From the NCBI GenBank assembly GCA_965112735.1, contig OZ218961.1, positions 2,480,001 through 2,544,000 of the forward strand: a stretch of 64,000 nt of DNA, read 5' to 3'. Shown here in pieces: positions 53,805 through 64,000 of the stretch. Position 1 is the stretch's first letter. Every line of letters begins with the position of its first letter. A model generated the notes under the pieces. The model had not been told where the DNA came from and ran no database searches. It saw only the letters and a program-made list of their open reading frames with translations. A program made the translations under genes and the position numbers. The DNA comes from Phaeosaccion multiseriatum (taxonomy: Eukaryota; Ochrophyta, other classes).

Positions 53805-56800
53805 GTGGTGTGTGTGTGTGTGGTGTATGTATGTGTGTGTGGTGTGTGTGCATGTGTGTGTATGTGTGTGTGGTGTGGTGTATGTATGTGTGTGTGTATG
53901 TATGTATGTATGTATGTATGTATGTATGTATGTATGTATGTATGCATGTGTGTGTGCATGTATGTATGTATGCATGTGTGTGTGCATGTATGTATGTATG
54001 CATGTGTGTGTGCATGTATGTATGTATGTATGTATGTATGTATGTATGCATGTGTGTGTGCATGTATGTATGTATGTATGTATGTATGTATGTATGCATG
54101 TGTGTGTGCATGTATGCATGTATGTATGTATGCATGTATGTGTGTATGTGTTGTGGTGTGTGTATGTATGTATATGAGTGCGGGAGGGTGAGGTGCGTGT
54201 GTGTGTGTGTGCGTGTGTGTGTATATGTATGACATACGTATGACATACGCAACCCCACACAAAAGGCCAAGCCCAATCCTCACCGTGTTTCCGCTTCCCA
54301 ATGCTCTCCTCGCTCACGGCCTCTGTCACAATATATATAATATATATTATATGTATATATAATATATATATCCCTCTGCCACTCGCTCCTACCGCCCTCT
54401 CCCCGTCTCCCTCCCTCTCCCTCTCCCCCTCTCCCCTCTCCCTCCCTCCCTCCTCTCCTTCCCTCGCCCTACTCTTCCCCTCCTACCCAAAGATGGGCAT
54501 CGCGTTCCGAGGCCCAATGAACATCTACAATATCGCTTGGTACGAAGGCAACAGCGGAGAAAACTTCGCCCGGACCTCGAAATGGAGCAGACGTAAGTCA
54601 ATGGGTGTGTGTATGTGCGCGTGCGTGTGTGTGTGTGTGTGTGTGTGCGTGTGCATGTGTGTGTATGTGTATGTGTATGTGTGTGTGTGTGTGTGTGTGT
54701 GGGTGTGTGTATGTGTGTGCTAGTGTGCTTTCACGCACCTTCCTCCACCGTTCCACAGCCTTCTGATCACCCCCCCCCCTGCCCCGCACTCCTCCCCTGT
54801 ATTCCTTTCACTCCCTTCCACTCCCTTCCACTACCTTCCACTGCCTTCCACTGCCTTCCACTGCCTTCCACTGCCTTCCACTGCCTTCCACTGCCTTCCA
54901 CTGCCTTCCACTGCCTTCCACTACCTTCCACTACCTTCCACTACCTTCCACTACCTTCCACTACCTTCCACTACCTTCCACTGCCTTCCACTACCTTCCA
55001 CTACCTTCCACTGCCTTCCACTACCATCTACTACCTTCCACTGCCTTTTCATACTGCGTGCCCTGTGTGTGTGTGTGCGTGTAACAGACGATGGCAGTGA
55101 CAACATGGTATTCATGAACAACATGGGGGGATCCTCTTGCTCCGGAGAGTGGGGCCCTTGCCATGGCAACTCGCAGTCCTTCGCCTCTGCCGATGGAGAG
55201 AGCTGTGCCCCTTCCGACACGGCGTTCTCGGGCAAGCTCAATGGAGATATTTACGTCAACATTATGAGGGATAGCAAGTGTGAGAGTGGGGCCGATTGTG
55301 ATGGTGAGTGAAGGTGGAGGTGGAGGTAGGGGGGAAGCAGGAGGGGAGTGGGGAAGGGGTGGGGAATGACAGAGGGGAGGGAGGGAGGGGTGCGGGGAGG
55401 GACGGAGGGACGAAGGAAGGGAGGGAAGGAAGGATCGAGGGAAGGGAAGAAGGAGGAAAGATGGATGGAAGGAAGGAAGGGAGGAAGGAAGGAAGGAAGG
55501 ATGGAAGGAAGGAAGGAAGGAAGGAAGGATCGAGGGAAGGGAAGAAGGAGGAAAGATGGATGGAAGAAAGGAAGGAAGGAAGGATGGAAGGAAGGAAGGA
55601 AGGAAGGAAGGAAGGAAGGAAGGAAGGAAGGAAGGAAGGAAGGAAGGAAGGAAGGAAGGAAGGAAGGAAGGAAGGAAGGAAGGAAGGAAGGAAGGAAGGA
55701 AGGAAGGAAGGAAGGAAGGAAGGAAGGAAGGAAGGAAGGAAGGAAGGAAGGAAGGAAGGAAGGAAGGAAGGAAGGAAGGAAGGAAGGAAGGAAGGAAGGA
55801 AGGAAGGAAGGAAGGAAGGAAGGAAGGACGGCAGAAAAATTGAAAGGGATGGCTCACTCACTCACTCACTCACTCACTCACTCACTCACTCATTCACTCA
55901 CCCATCAGGTGCCATTCGTGGTGAGGCCCAGCATGGGTGGGGAGGAGGCAACAATGATGGATCGAAGGTTGTGATTATCGAAGTTGACATGCCGAGATGT
56001 GGCACCTACGGCTTTGGCTCGTGCGATGACGACATTCCCGCTATCTGGGCACTCAACGCGAAGGTGCGGAGGGAGGGAGGGAGGGAGGGAGGGAGGGAGG
56101 GAGGGAGGGAGGGAGGGAGGGAGGGAGGGAGGGAGGGAAGGAGGAAGGGGAGGGAGGGAGGGAGGGAGGGAGGGAGGGAGGGAGGGAGGGAAGGAGGGAG
56201 GGGAGAGGTACAAAGGCGCATCACATACACATAGAGAGAGAAGAGACGCATACACCTCACAGATACACGCACATCCAACCAACACGCACACACACCCATA
56301 TACACATGCATGCACTCACACACTGCCCCCCTCCTCCTCCTGCTCTTCCCCCTCCCCCTCCTCCTCCTCCTCCTCCTCCTCCTTCCCCTCCCTCCTCCCC
56401 ACCTCACCCCATAAACTCCCCACAGATCTTCCAAACGGCTCAATTCGGCTGTAACTGCCGCGGAATGGGCGGCAACGGCGGCTGCGGAGAGTTCGACATT
56501 GTGGAAGCCCTGCCGAACATGCCCAAGGATATGCTCATTACCACCGCGTACGACTTTAAGGGAACAGGCAGTCCGGGATACGACACGTACTTTGTTCGGC
56601 CCGTGATTGGAGGGGAAACGGTGCACTTCGCAGCCGTGTTTAGGGGCGGGGACAACCCCTATTTGCAGGTATGTGGGTAGTAAGGGGTGTATGGGTATGT
56701 GGGGGGGGTGGTGGAGGGAGATTCTGAGATGGCTCGTACATGGGATACATTTCACTGAGGTCTGACGAGCGTGAAACTGTTGAAACTGCTGAAAGTGTGT

Positions 56801-58940
56801 AACTTTGTAACTGTATTCTATCCCGCCAGGTGGTGGAGCTGTCTGACTGGGACTACGATTCCGACGTGCTGCCCGCCTACGTACTCGAGGAGCTCGTAGC
56901 AGACAATGACGTCACCGCTGCCATCTACAATGTTGACTACGCCGGGTAAGGGGAGAGGGAAAAGATGGAGGGACGGAGGGAGGGAGGGAGGGAGGGAGGG
57001 AGGGAGGGAGGGAGGGAGGGCACAAGCCACAAACATCACTTACCAACCCTCCCTCCCTCCCACCCCCGCCGACACCCACAGATCTTGCAACAACCCGCAG
57101 AACATGAGTCCAGGCGCCACCCCTACTGCCGCCTCCCCCCCCCCTCCCCCCCCGGCCCCCACGCCCTCTCCCACCCCCCCTCCTCCTACCCTCACCCTCG
57201 CGGCCCAATACAACTTTGTCGGGTGCTTCGCCGATGCCTCTGAATCGCGTGACATGAGCAACCGAAGGCACTACGGCGCTGACGAACTGCAGCCCTACAT
57301 GTGCGCGGAGTACTGCGGCCTGCTCAATATGCTCTACTTTGGCCTCCAGGTATGTATTGGTGATGGATGGGTAGAGGTGTATGGGCAGGCTGTGTGATCT
57401 ACGTGTATGGGACAGGGTGGGGTAGAGGCATATCGGCAGGGTGAGTGCCCAATTCAACTGACCCCTCCCTCCCTCCCCTCCCCTCTCCTAACCCTTCACC
57501 AGAACGGCGACACTTGCTACTGCGATAACGAATACCCGGGCTCACATGGCACCTCCTTCGCTTGCGACACCCCCTGTGGCGGTACGTGTGTTTTCGTAGC
57601 CGATGGCACTCAATGGTTCTCAACGTAAAGAAGGGTCTTTCTAAGCTCCCTGTTGTGGTGGGGAAGGGAGTCAAAGCCCATCCCATCACACTTTGAGTAA
57701 TTCTGAGCAAGTGGTAGAGAAGAAATAGAAAGAGAGGAGAGGCGGGGTGTAGTTCAACTGAACCTGAAACCGAAACTGAATCTGAATCTAAACCTGAAAC
57801 TGAACCTGAAACTAAACACACCAACAGGTAGCACCGAGATTGCCTGCGGAGGAGCAATGTCCAACTCAGTGTACAATGTGCCTGCGGTCCTGAGGCAAGT
57901 CGTGGCAGCCGTTGCACCCACCCCCAGCGAGCCTTCGACACTACCCGAGCCGGAAGCGGCAGGTGAGGGCTGCTACGTACTCAGTTGGGGGGGGGGGGGG
58001 TGTAGAATGGGGTGAGGAGGAGGAGGAGGAGGAGGAGGAGGAGGAGGAGGAGGAGGAGGAGGAGGAGGAGGAGGAGGAGGAGGAGGAGGAGGAGGAGGAG
58101 GAGGAGGAGGAGGAGGAGGAGGAGGAGGAGGAAGGGCTTGGAGACAGCAGAGTAGTATCTCCTACCCTCCCTTCTCCTCCATGTAGGGTATTCACCCCGT
58201 TATCACCCTTCACCACCCCTCACCCCTCACTGGACTCACCCGCGCTCTTCTCTTCGACACCACTATCACCTCCGATCTCCCTTATCCTTCACCCCCCCCC
58301 GCCGTACGCTGCCATCTCTTTAGAGCTGTCCCTTTCCCCGGACTACGCCTACGTCGGATGCATGAAGGACTGGGCCGGCACGGACATGTCCGATGGCCCC
58401 AACGACATGGGCCTCATGACGCCCTCCTCTTGTGCAGACAGCTGCCAGGCCAAGGGATATCAGTTCTTCGGCCTCCGGGTAAGGGGGGGGGGAGGAGTAT
58501 ATATGTCAGTGAATGACTGACTTCCAGTTTCAGTTTGCAGGGTCGGGTTTAGAGTTCCTTCTTTCGAGACGGGGGATACGCGGTGCTCTGACTGTTCCCT
58601 CTTCCTTCCTACCTTCCTCCCTTCCTTCCTTCCTTCCTCCCCTCCCCTCTTCCTTCCTACCTTCCTCCCCTCCCCTCTTCCTTCTTACCTTCCTCCCCTC
58701 CCCTCTTCCTTCCTACCTTCCTCCCCTCCCCTCTTCCTTCTTACCTTCCTCCCCTCCCCTCTTCCTTCCTCCCTTCCTCCCCTCCCCTCTTCCTTCCTAA
58801 TTTCCTCCCCTCCCCCCCTCCCCTCTCCTCCCTCCCCTCCCCGCCTCCTTTCCCTCCCTCCTTCCCTCCCTCCCTCCCTCCTTCCCTCCCTCCCTTTCTC
58901 GTACTCCTGCTGCTGCTCCTACTCCTGCTGTTGCTGCTGC

Positions 58941-58977
<37 letters not shown>

Positions 58978-58983
58978 TGCTGC

Positions 58984-59015
<32 letters not shown>

Positions 59016-59795
59016 TTGCTGCTGTTGCCGCTGTTGCTGCTGTTGCTGCTGCTCTGCTGTTGCTGCTGCTACTGCTGCTGCTTGCTGCTGCCGCAATACT
59101 GCATGTGCCCCATTCAACAGAATGGAAACTTTTGCATGTGTGGCAACGAGTTCGGCGGAAACTACAAAGATGACGAAAAGTGAGTGAGCGAGGGAGGGGG
59201 GGAGAAAGGGAGAGATAGAGGGAGGGAGTCAGTGAGTGAGTGAGTGAGTGAGTGAGTGAGTGATTCTTACGCCGTCCTCCCATCCCCTTGTACTGCTATA
59301 GCGCCCTTATGTACGCATTCATCACAGTCTTGGCGTAACGCTATTGTCCTCATGTGCAAGAATGTCTTCCTTCCTTCCTTCCTTCCTTCCTTCCTTCCGT
59401 CCCCCCGTCCCTCCCGCCCTCCCTCCCTCCCTCCCTCCCTCCCTTCCTCCCTTCCTTCCTCCCTTCCTTCCATCCATCCGTCCGTCCTTCCTTACTTACT
59501 TCCTTCCTCCCATACATGCATGCCTACATACGTGCGTGCCTTCTTTGCGTACAGGTGCGACGTACCCTGCAGTGGCGCAAACACCATCGCGTGTGGCTCC
59601 GACGACAAGAACTCTGTCTACAAGCTGCCGACCCCCGACCTTCAGCCCCGCTACATCGGGTGCTTCACGGACGTGCCCAGCAGAGTCATGGACATCGCTC
59701 CGACACACATGTCGCACAACTCCGTGAGCGCATGTGCAGAGCACTGCAGTCGACAGGACGGGGCGGTCACTTTCGGTTTGCAGGTGCGTGTGTGC

Positions 59796-59829
<34 letters not shown>

Positions 59830-61083
59830 GTGCGTGTTTCGATGTGTTGTGTGTGTGAGAGAGAGTGCGTATTTCGATGTGTTCTAGATGTGGGCATCTC
59901 TGTGTGTTTGTCTCTCTCTCTCTCTATGTGTGTGTGTGCAGTATTCCAGACAGGTTGGAGTTGCTTCTTGCGTCAACCATACGTCCTGACACCCACCCTC
60001 GGTCCTGACACCCACCCTCTGTCCTGACACACACCCTCTGTCCTGACACCCACCCTCTGTCCTGACACCCACCCTCTGTCCTGACACCCACCCTCGGTCC
60101 TGACACCCAGTACGGCGTGGAGTGCTTCTGCGGCAACCACAAATCCTTTAGGGATGTAGGCCCGTCTCTTCAGTGCAACATGGAGTGTCCAGGGGCAAGC
60201 TCTGAGACCTGCGGAGGACCTTTGGCCTTGTCTGTGTACGGGTGAGTGAGTTGGTGATACAGACAGAGGGAGGGAGGGAGGGAGGGAGGGAGGGAGGGAG
60301 AGCGAGAGGGAGGGGGGGAGGGAGGGATGGAGGGAGGGAGGGAGGGATGGAGGGAGGGAGGGAGGGAGGGAGGGAGGGAGGGAGGGAGGGAGGGAGGGAG
60401 GGAGGGAGGGAGGGAGGGAGGGAGGGAGGGAGGGAGGGAGGGAGGGAGGGAGGGAGGGAGGGAGGGAGGGAGGGAGGGAGGGAGGGAGGGAGGGAGGGAG
60501 GGAGGGAGGGAGGGAGGGAGGGAGGGAGGGAGGGAGGGAGGGAGGGAGGGAGGGAGGGAGGGAGGGAGGGAGGGAGGGAGGGAGGGAGGGAGGGAGGGAG
60601 GGAGGGAGGGAGGGAGGGAGGGAGGGAGGGAGGGAGGGAGGGAGGGAGGGAGGGAGGGAGGGAGGGAGGGAGGGAGGGAGGGAGGGAGGGAGGGAGGGAG
60701 GGAGGGAGGGAGGGAGGGAGGGAGGGAGGGAGGGAGGGAGGGAGGGAGGGAGGGAGGGAGGGAGGGAGGGAGGGAGGGAGGGAGGGAGGGAGGGAGGGAG
60801 GGAGGGAGGGAGGGAGGGAGGGAGGGAGGGAGGGAGGGAGGGAGGGAGGGAGGGAGGGAGGGAGGGAGGGAGGGAGGGAGGGAGGGAGGGAGGGAGGGAG
60901 GGAGGGAGGGAGGGAGGGAGGGAGGGAGGGAGGGAGGGAGGGAGGGAGGGAGGGAGGGCGGGAGGGAGGGAGAGAGGGAGGGAGGGGGGGACTTCTTTCT
61001 TCTCCTATCTTTCTTGTGCCACATGGAGACCCTCCTACACACACGCGCGCACACACACAACCACATACACACCCACCCACCCG

Positions 61084-61119
<36 letters not shown>

Positions 61120-61150
61120 ACACACTCATACACACACGTACATACATATG

Positions 61151-61181
<31 letters not shown>

Positions 61182-63417
61182 CCTCAACAGACTGGTGCAA
61201 GAGATGGGGTGCTTCCGAGACAAGAGCAAAAAGGCCGACATGAAACTCAAGAAGAACACGAGCGTCAACAACAACACCCCGGAGAAGTGCGCCTCCCAGT
61301 GTCAAGACTATCATTTCTTCGGCGTGCAGGTACGTCAAACGGTGTCAGGACCAAGGGGGTGCAGTTGTCAGTTTGCAGTTGATGTGACCTGATCAGTATC
61401 GAACATCCTTAAAAAATGTCGATATCGAATCTCTGCCTACTTACAGGGCTTTTACCGAGTTACCATTTGTCATTTTTCGTTAGTAAGTCAGGAAGGGGAC
61501 AGGACGAGTAGGGAGATTAAGTTGAAGTGCAGGTAGTGCGGGGTGTCAGGACCATTGCAGATTGGATGGTAATGGATATCAGGACTTTCCAGTTCCTAAG
61601 TCAGCAAGGTCGTATATTGTGTCAGGAGCATTGCAGGTTAGAAAGTGTTGGGTATCAGGACTATGGCAGGTTGGATGGTAAGGGGTGTCAGGACTTTCCA
61701 GTTCGTAAGTTCGTAAAGTCAGCAAGGTCGTAAGTTGCGACAGGACCATTGCAGGTTAGAGAGAACTGGTAAGGGGTGTCAGGACAGGACAAGGACCGAG
61801 GGGAAGGGGGGGGGGGCTCTAGGAAGAGAGAGAGGGACAAGGGACGAGGGGTGAATATATATATGGAGGTGAGAGGTCTGAGAGGGGGGAGAGGTGAGAG
61901 GGCGTGGAAGCTCTGTCCTCGACGAAAGAAAGAGCGCCTTCTGCTTTGGTCCGTCCTTTGGTCGTTCGGTTGTCGCTCTCTTCTCTTCCCCTTTGACGGT
62001 AGGGGGTGTGTGTGCGGATCGAAGACCGAGGATGACAGGTGTCAGGACTTTAGTGCGTAGAGTAAGCAGAGTGTCAGGACCAAGGGAAAGCGAGGGAGGC
62101 CCTTTAGCGTGTTTGGGTTCCCATCGCACCCAGCACACTCAACACACCCACGCCACGCCCACACACTCACGCATCCACACCCACACACACACGCACACGC
62201 ACCCACAGGACAATCGGTGCTTCTGCGACGACCGTTACGGCCGTTACGGCCACCGAGAAGGGTGCTCTTTGCCCTGCGCAGGAGACAGCAGCGCCAGCTG
62301 CGGATCCGTCAGTGGCAACAGGCAGAGCTCCGTCTACAGGTCTGGATATATATACATATGTGTGTGTGTGTGTGTGTGTGTGGGTGTGTGTTTGTGTTTG
62401 TGTGTGTGTGCGTGTGTGTGCGTGTGTGTGTGCGTGTTTGTGTGTGTGCGTGTTTGTGTGTGTGCCTGTACGTGTGCGTGTTTGTGTGCCCTCCCTCCCT
62501 CTCCCATCTCCCCTACTCACTCCCCCCCCCCCACCCGTCCCCACAGGAACCTCAACAAGCCTCACTCGGAGGAGTACGTCGGGTGCTTCAACGACGACAC
62601 CGAGGACAGAGCCCTCGAGTTCTCCATCGATCTGGGAGCAGGTGCGTGTGTGGTTGGGTCTAGTGTGGGTGCGTGTGTGGTTGGGTCTAGTGTGGGTGCG
62701 TGTGTGGTTGGGTCTAGTGTGGGTGCGTGTGTGGTTGGGTCTAGTGTGGGTGCGTGTGTGGTTGGGTCTAGTGTGGGTGCGTGTGTGGTTGGGTCTAGTG
62801 TGGGTGCGTGTGTGGTTGGGTCTAGTGTGGGTGCGTGTGTGGTTGGGTCTGGTGTGGGTGCGTGTGTGGTTGGGTCTAGTGTGGGTGCGTGTGTGGTTGG
62901 GTCTAGTGTGGGTGCGTGTGTGGTTGGGTCTAGTGTGGGTGCGTGTGTGGTTGGGTCTAGTGTGGGTGCGTGCGTCTCTGTGCCTCGTATTTGCGTCTGT
63001 CTGCCGGTCTTGATCCTCTCTTTGATAGTCTATTTTTTTCATGTTGTCTATCCTCCTCCTCATTCACCCTTCCTGCTTGTGTTCCCTCCCCTCCCCATAT
63101 GCCTCCACCGTACCCTCCTCCCCTCCCCTCCCCTCCCCTCCCCTCCTCTCCCCCCCCCTCCTCTCCTCTCCCCTCCTCCTGTCCTCCCCCCCCCCCCCAC
63201 CCCCTCCCCAGGCCTTACCCCGTCCTCATGCAGGGGTCAGTGTGCCGCTCGTGGCTTCGCCTTCTTGGGCCTCCAAGAGGGTACCCAATGTTGGTGCGGC
63301 AATGACGGTTTCGGAAAACATGGCACCTCTCGCAAGTGCAAGGTTCCCTGCTCCGGAAACGGCGATGCCATTTGTGGTGGAAGTGGCGGCAAGACCATGT
63401 CCGTATACTACGTCTAA
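50033..63417 (+). CDS. secreted multidomain beta-glucan protein: GH128-like + TOS1/GH16-like + five WSC domains
   Basis: Probably acts on or binds wall beta-1,3-glucan outside the cell. Exons: 50033-50156, 50663-51075, 51327-51539, 51932-52066, 52299-52409, 52627-52888, 53324-53559, 54493-54592, 55088-55303, 55909-56063, 56426-56668, 56830-56945, 57082-57349, 57503-57581, 57828-57962, 58324-58478, 59121-59179, 59555-59783, 60111-60241, 61191-61329, 62209-62339, 62547-62641, 63212-63417. Phases close, giving 1316 aa. A signal peptide ([13 protein letters not shown]) precedes a Cys-rich PAN-like segment ([12 protein letters not shown]). A GH128-type catalytic core follows, with Glu219 (YNEPNF) and Glu317 (WVTEFACG). 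A TOS1-type domain follows ([57 protein letters not shown] fits the GH16 ExDxxE signature). After a Pro-rich linker come five WSC domains (YNFVGCF, YAYVGCM, RYIGCF, EMGCFRD, EYVGCF) from about 815 to the end. There is no C-terminal TM or GPI signal. Confidence 0.92.
50405..50660 (+). repeat. (CCT)n array at the 3' end of WSC-gene intron 1
   Basis: About 85 CCT units run directly into the acceptor at 50662; an expanded polypyrimidine tract. Confidence 0.97.
51559..51629 (+). repeat. (GTGAGG)n hexamer repeat after donor of intron 3
   Basis: About 11 GGTGAG units start 20 bp after the donor at 51540. The unit resembles a splice donor itself. Confidence 0.9.
52081..52184 (+). repeat. (GGGA)n array after donor of WSC-gene intron 4
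   Basis: About 25 GGGA units beginning 15 bp after the donor at 52067, followed by AAGG units. Confidence 0.95.
52978..53235 (+). repeat. (CCCT)n array in WSC-gene intron 6
   Basis: CCCT units with CCTT and CCAT variants, upstream of the acceptor at 53323. Confidence 0.95.
53565..54235 (+). repeat. (GT)n/(GTAT)n compound array in WSC-gene intron 7
   Basis: TA repeats then long interrupted GT and GTAT arrays, starting right after the donor at 53560; includes several copies of a GCATGTGTGTGTGCATGTAT sub-unit. A second (AT)n patch lies at 54329-54371. Confidence 0.95.
54811..55046 (+). repeat. 10-bp minisatellite (CTGCCTTCCA / CTACCTTCCA)
   Basis: About 23 decamer copies alternating between G and A at position 3, in WSC-gene intron 8. 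It resembles the CCATCCACTGCC repeats of other introns. Confidence 0.95.
55385..55903 (+). repeat. (GGAA)n array then (CACT)n in WSC-gene intron 9
   Basis: GGAA/GGGA units to about 55828 follow the donor at 55304; CACT units at 55854-55900 precede the acceptor at 55908. A purine-to-pyrimidine switch within one intron. Confidence 0.97.
56069..56209 (+). repeat. (GGGA)n array after donor of WSC-gene intron 10
   Basis: GGGA units begin within 6 bp of the donor at 56064; a CCT-rich tract at 56333-56400 precedes the acceptor at 56425. Confidence 0.95.
58016..58133 (+). repeat. (GGA)n array in WSC-gene intron 15
   Basis: About 38 GGA units after the donor at 57963, with CCT/CACC-rich sequence before the acceptor at 58323. 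Confidence 0.97.
58600..59090 (+). repeat. (CCTT)/(CCCT) tract and (CTG)n array in WSC-gene intron 16
   Basis: Degenerate CTTCCT units in about 50-bp higher-order blocks (58605-58800), CCCT units to 58896, then CTG/TTG units at 58907-59090. All pyrimidine-rich, upstream of the acceptor at 59120. Confidence 0.95.
59987..60110 (+). repeat. 18-bp minisatellite ending at an acceptor
   Basis: About seven copies of GTCCTGACACCCACCCTC with single-base variants; the last partial copy supplies the acceptor (CCTGACACCCAG, 60110). Confidence 0.95.
60247..60262 (+). repeat. dispersed motif copy at a donor site
   Basis: GTGAGTGAGTTGGTGATACA follows exon 19 of the WSC gene. The donor of MSH3 exon 11 (2714 downwards, minus strand) has the same 19 bases GTGAGTGAGTTGGTGATAC. 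Confidence 0.8.
60266..60992 (+). repeat. (GGGA)n array, about 725 bp
   Basis: About 180 GGGA units, the largest array in the window, in WSC-gene intron 19. It starts 24 bp after the donor at 60242; a (CA)n tract (61039-61185) precedes the acceptor at 61190. GREG and PSLP open frames longer than 300 codons over it are artefacts. Confidence 0.98.
61530..61795 (+). repeat. about 110-bp degenerate tandem repeat in WSC-gene intron 20
   Basis: Repeated blocks built from GGTGTCAGGAC, CATTGCAGGTTAGA, TTTCCAGTTCGTAAG and AAGTCAGCAAGGTCG. Isolated TGTCAGGAC copies occur at 61343, 62038 and 62070, so the whole 878-bp intron (61330-62208) appears to have grown from this motif. Confidence 0.8.
62641..62968 (+). 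repeat. 27-bp minisatellite in WSC-gene intron 22
   Basis: About 12 near-perfect copies of a 27-bp unit (GGTGCGTGTGTGGTTGGGTC followed by TAGTGTG). The first copy begins at the splice donor (62642). The frame of exon 22 continues open through all copies as a nine-residue repeat (GACVVGSSV). Confidence 0.97.
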
Positions 63418-64000
63418 TTGGGGATGTAATTTTTATCGGTGTACATGTTTTTTCTCACAATAATGTTCTATTGTTACGATAGATCATATTTTGTAGGCCT
63501 ATTTGTGTATTTGTTTCTTTTCCTCAATTGGTTGTCTATTTTCTCTTTCTTTGACGGTTACAACTGTCTTTTCACCTTGGCTTCCAATTGATGGATTGAG
63601 GGACTGATAAATTGATTCAGTGATTGATGGATTGATTGATTGATTTGAGTGAGCGGCTGGTTGATTAATTGATTGGTTGGTTGGTAGGTTGGTGGGTTGA
63701 TGGGTTGGTTGGTTGGTTGGTTGGTTGGTTGGTTGGTTGGTTGGTTGCTTGGTTGGTTGGTTGGTTGGTTGATTTGATTGATGGATTGATTAACTGGCAA
63801 TCATTAAAAGAAAGATTAAAGGCAAAAGTGAGTGAGTGAGGTTGTGAGTGTGACTGTATATGTATATTACGGGTGTGTTATGGAATATATTTTGATTAAT
63901 TAAAAAAAGTATGGACGGCACATGCACCGAGAGGGGCATGCCTCTCGAAGGAACGAAGGACGGCATGAGAGAAGGGCGAACAAATCTGCTCTGAGATTCA
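63418..64000. other. 3' flank of the WSC gene with (GGTT)n/(GATT)n repeats
   Basis: T-rich sequence after the stop codon (63415-63417) suits a 3' UTR. GATT and GGTT units occupy about 63590-63790. Nothing recognisable follows to the window end. Confidence 0.6.

Noticed and set aside
52618-54276. 552-codon minus-strand frame of HTYIH and GGRE repeats
   Set aside because: It overlaps GH128 and TOS1 exons on the opposite strand and consists of microsatellite translation.
60242-61243. Open frames of over 300 codons encoding GREG or PSLP repeats on both strands
   Set aside because: They are readings of a (GGGA)n array in all frames, inside an intron bounded by well-supported WSC exons.

Overview
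This is nuclear DNA from a eukaryote: every recognisable protein is split by GT-AG introns that are full of microsatellites. A heterokont (ochrophyte-type) alga is the best guess. The support is a peroxidase with a signal peptide followed by an Ala-Phe plastid-import motif, and a secreted beta-glucan-active WSC protein; the guess is not proven. There is no prokaryotic organisation, CRISPR array or recognisable transposase, and I saw no tRNA or rRNA gene.

Layout. Six genes were identified, five of them spliced by hand so that all exon phases close. Strands alternate strictly. (1) 799-8837 (-): MSH3 mismatch-repair protein, 12 exons, 1564 aa, with a PCNA-binding box and an N-terminal RanBP2-type zinc finger. 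(2) 9246-21691 (+): a very large membrane protein of about 2700 aa, with signal peptide, lactonase-like beta-propeller, Ser/Pro stalk, one transmembrane helix, and a cytoplasmic array of TPRs and charged helices expanded by three tandem two-exon cassettes. (3) 21999-29618 (-): EMAP-like (EML) WD40 protein, 7 exons, 1787 aa, with SH3, WW and three IQ motifs in front of the HELP/WD40 part. (4) 29902-33660 (+): class I heme peroxidase (ascorbate/cytochrome c peroxidase type), 10 exons, 371 aa, with a tripartite signal, plastid and Tat-like leader. (5) 35331-49141 (-): tripeptidyl-peptidase II, 26 exons, 1650 aa. (6) 50033-63417 (+): secreted GH128 + TOS1/GH16-like + five-WSC protein, 23 exons, 1316 aa. 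A possible terminal exon of another plus-strand gene lies at 46-260.

The genes form three head-to-head pairs with short shared 5' regions (8838-9245, 29619-29901, 49142-50032) and two tail-to-tail junctions (21692-21998, 33661-35330). They do not form a pathway. They look like a sample of housekeeping (DNA repair, proteolysis, redox), cytoskeletal and cell-surface functions.

The non-coding part is unusual. Introns consist largely of di-, tri- and tetranucleotide arrays and minisatellites. On the coding strand, purine arrays tend to follow the splice donor and pyrimidine arrays tend to precede the acceptor. A 16-bp motif (TGTATCACCAACTGCT and its complement) recurs about 20 times in exons and introns on both strands and is translated in different frames in different genes. 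The best candidates for something undescribed are this motif, the propeller-TM-TPR protein with its triplicated cassette, and the SH3-WW-IQ-EML fusion.
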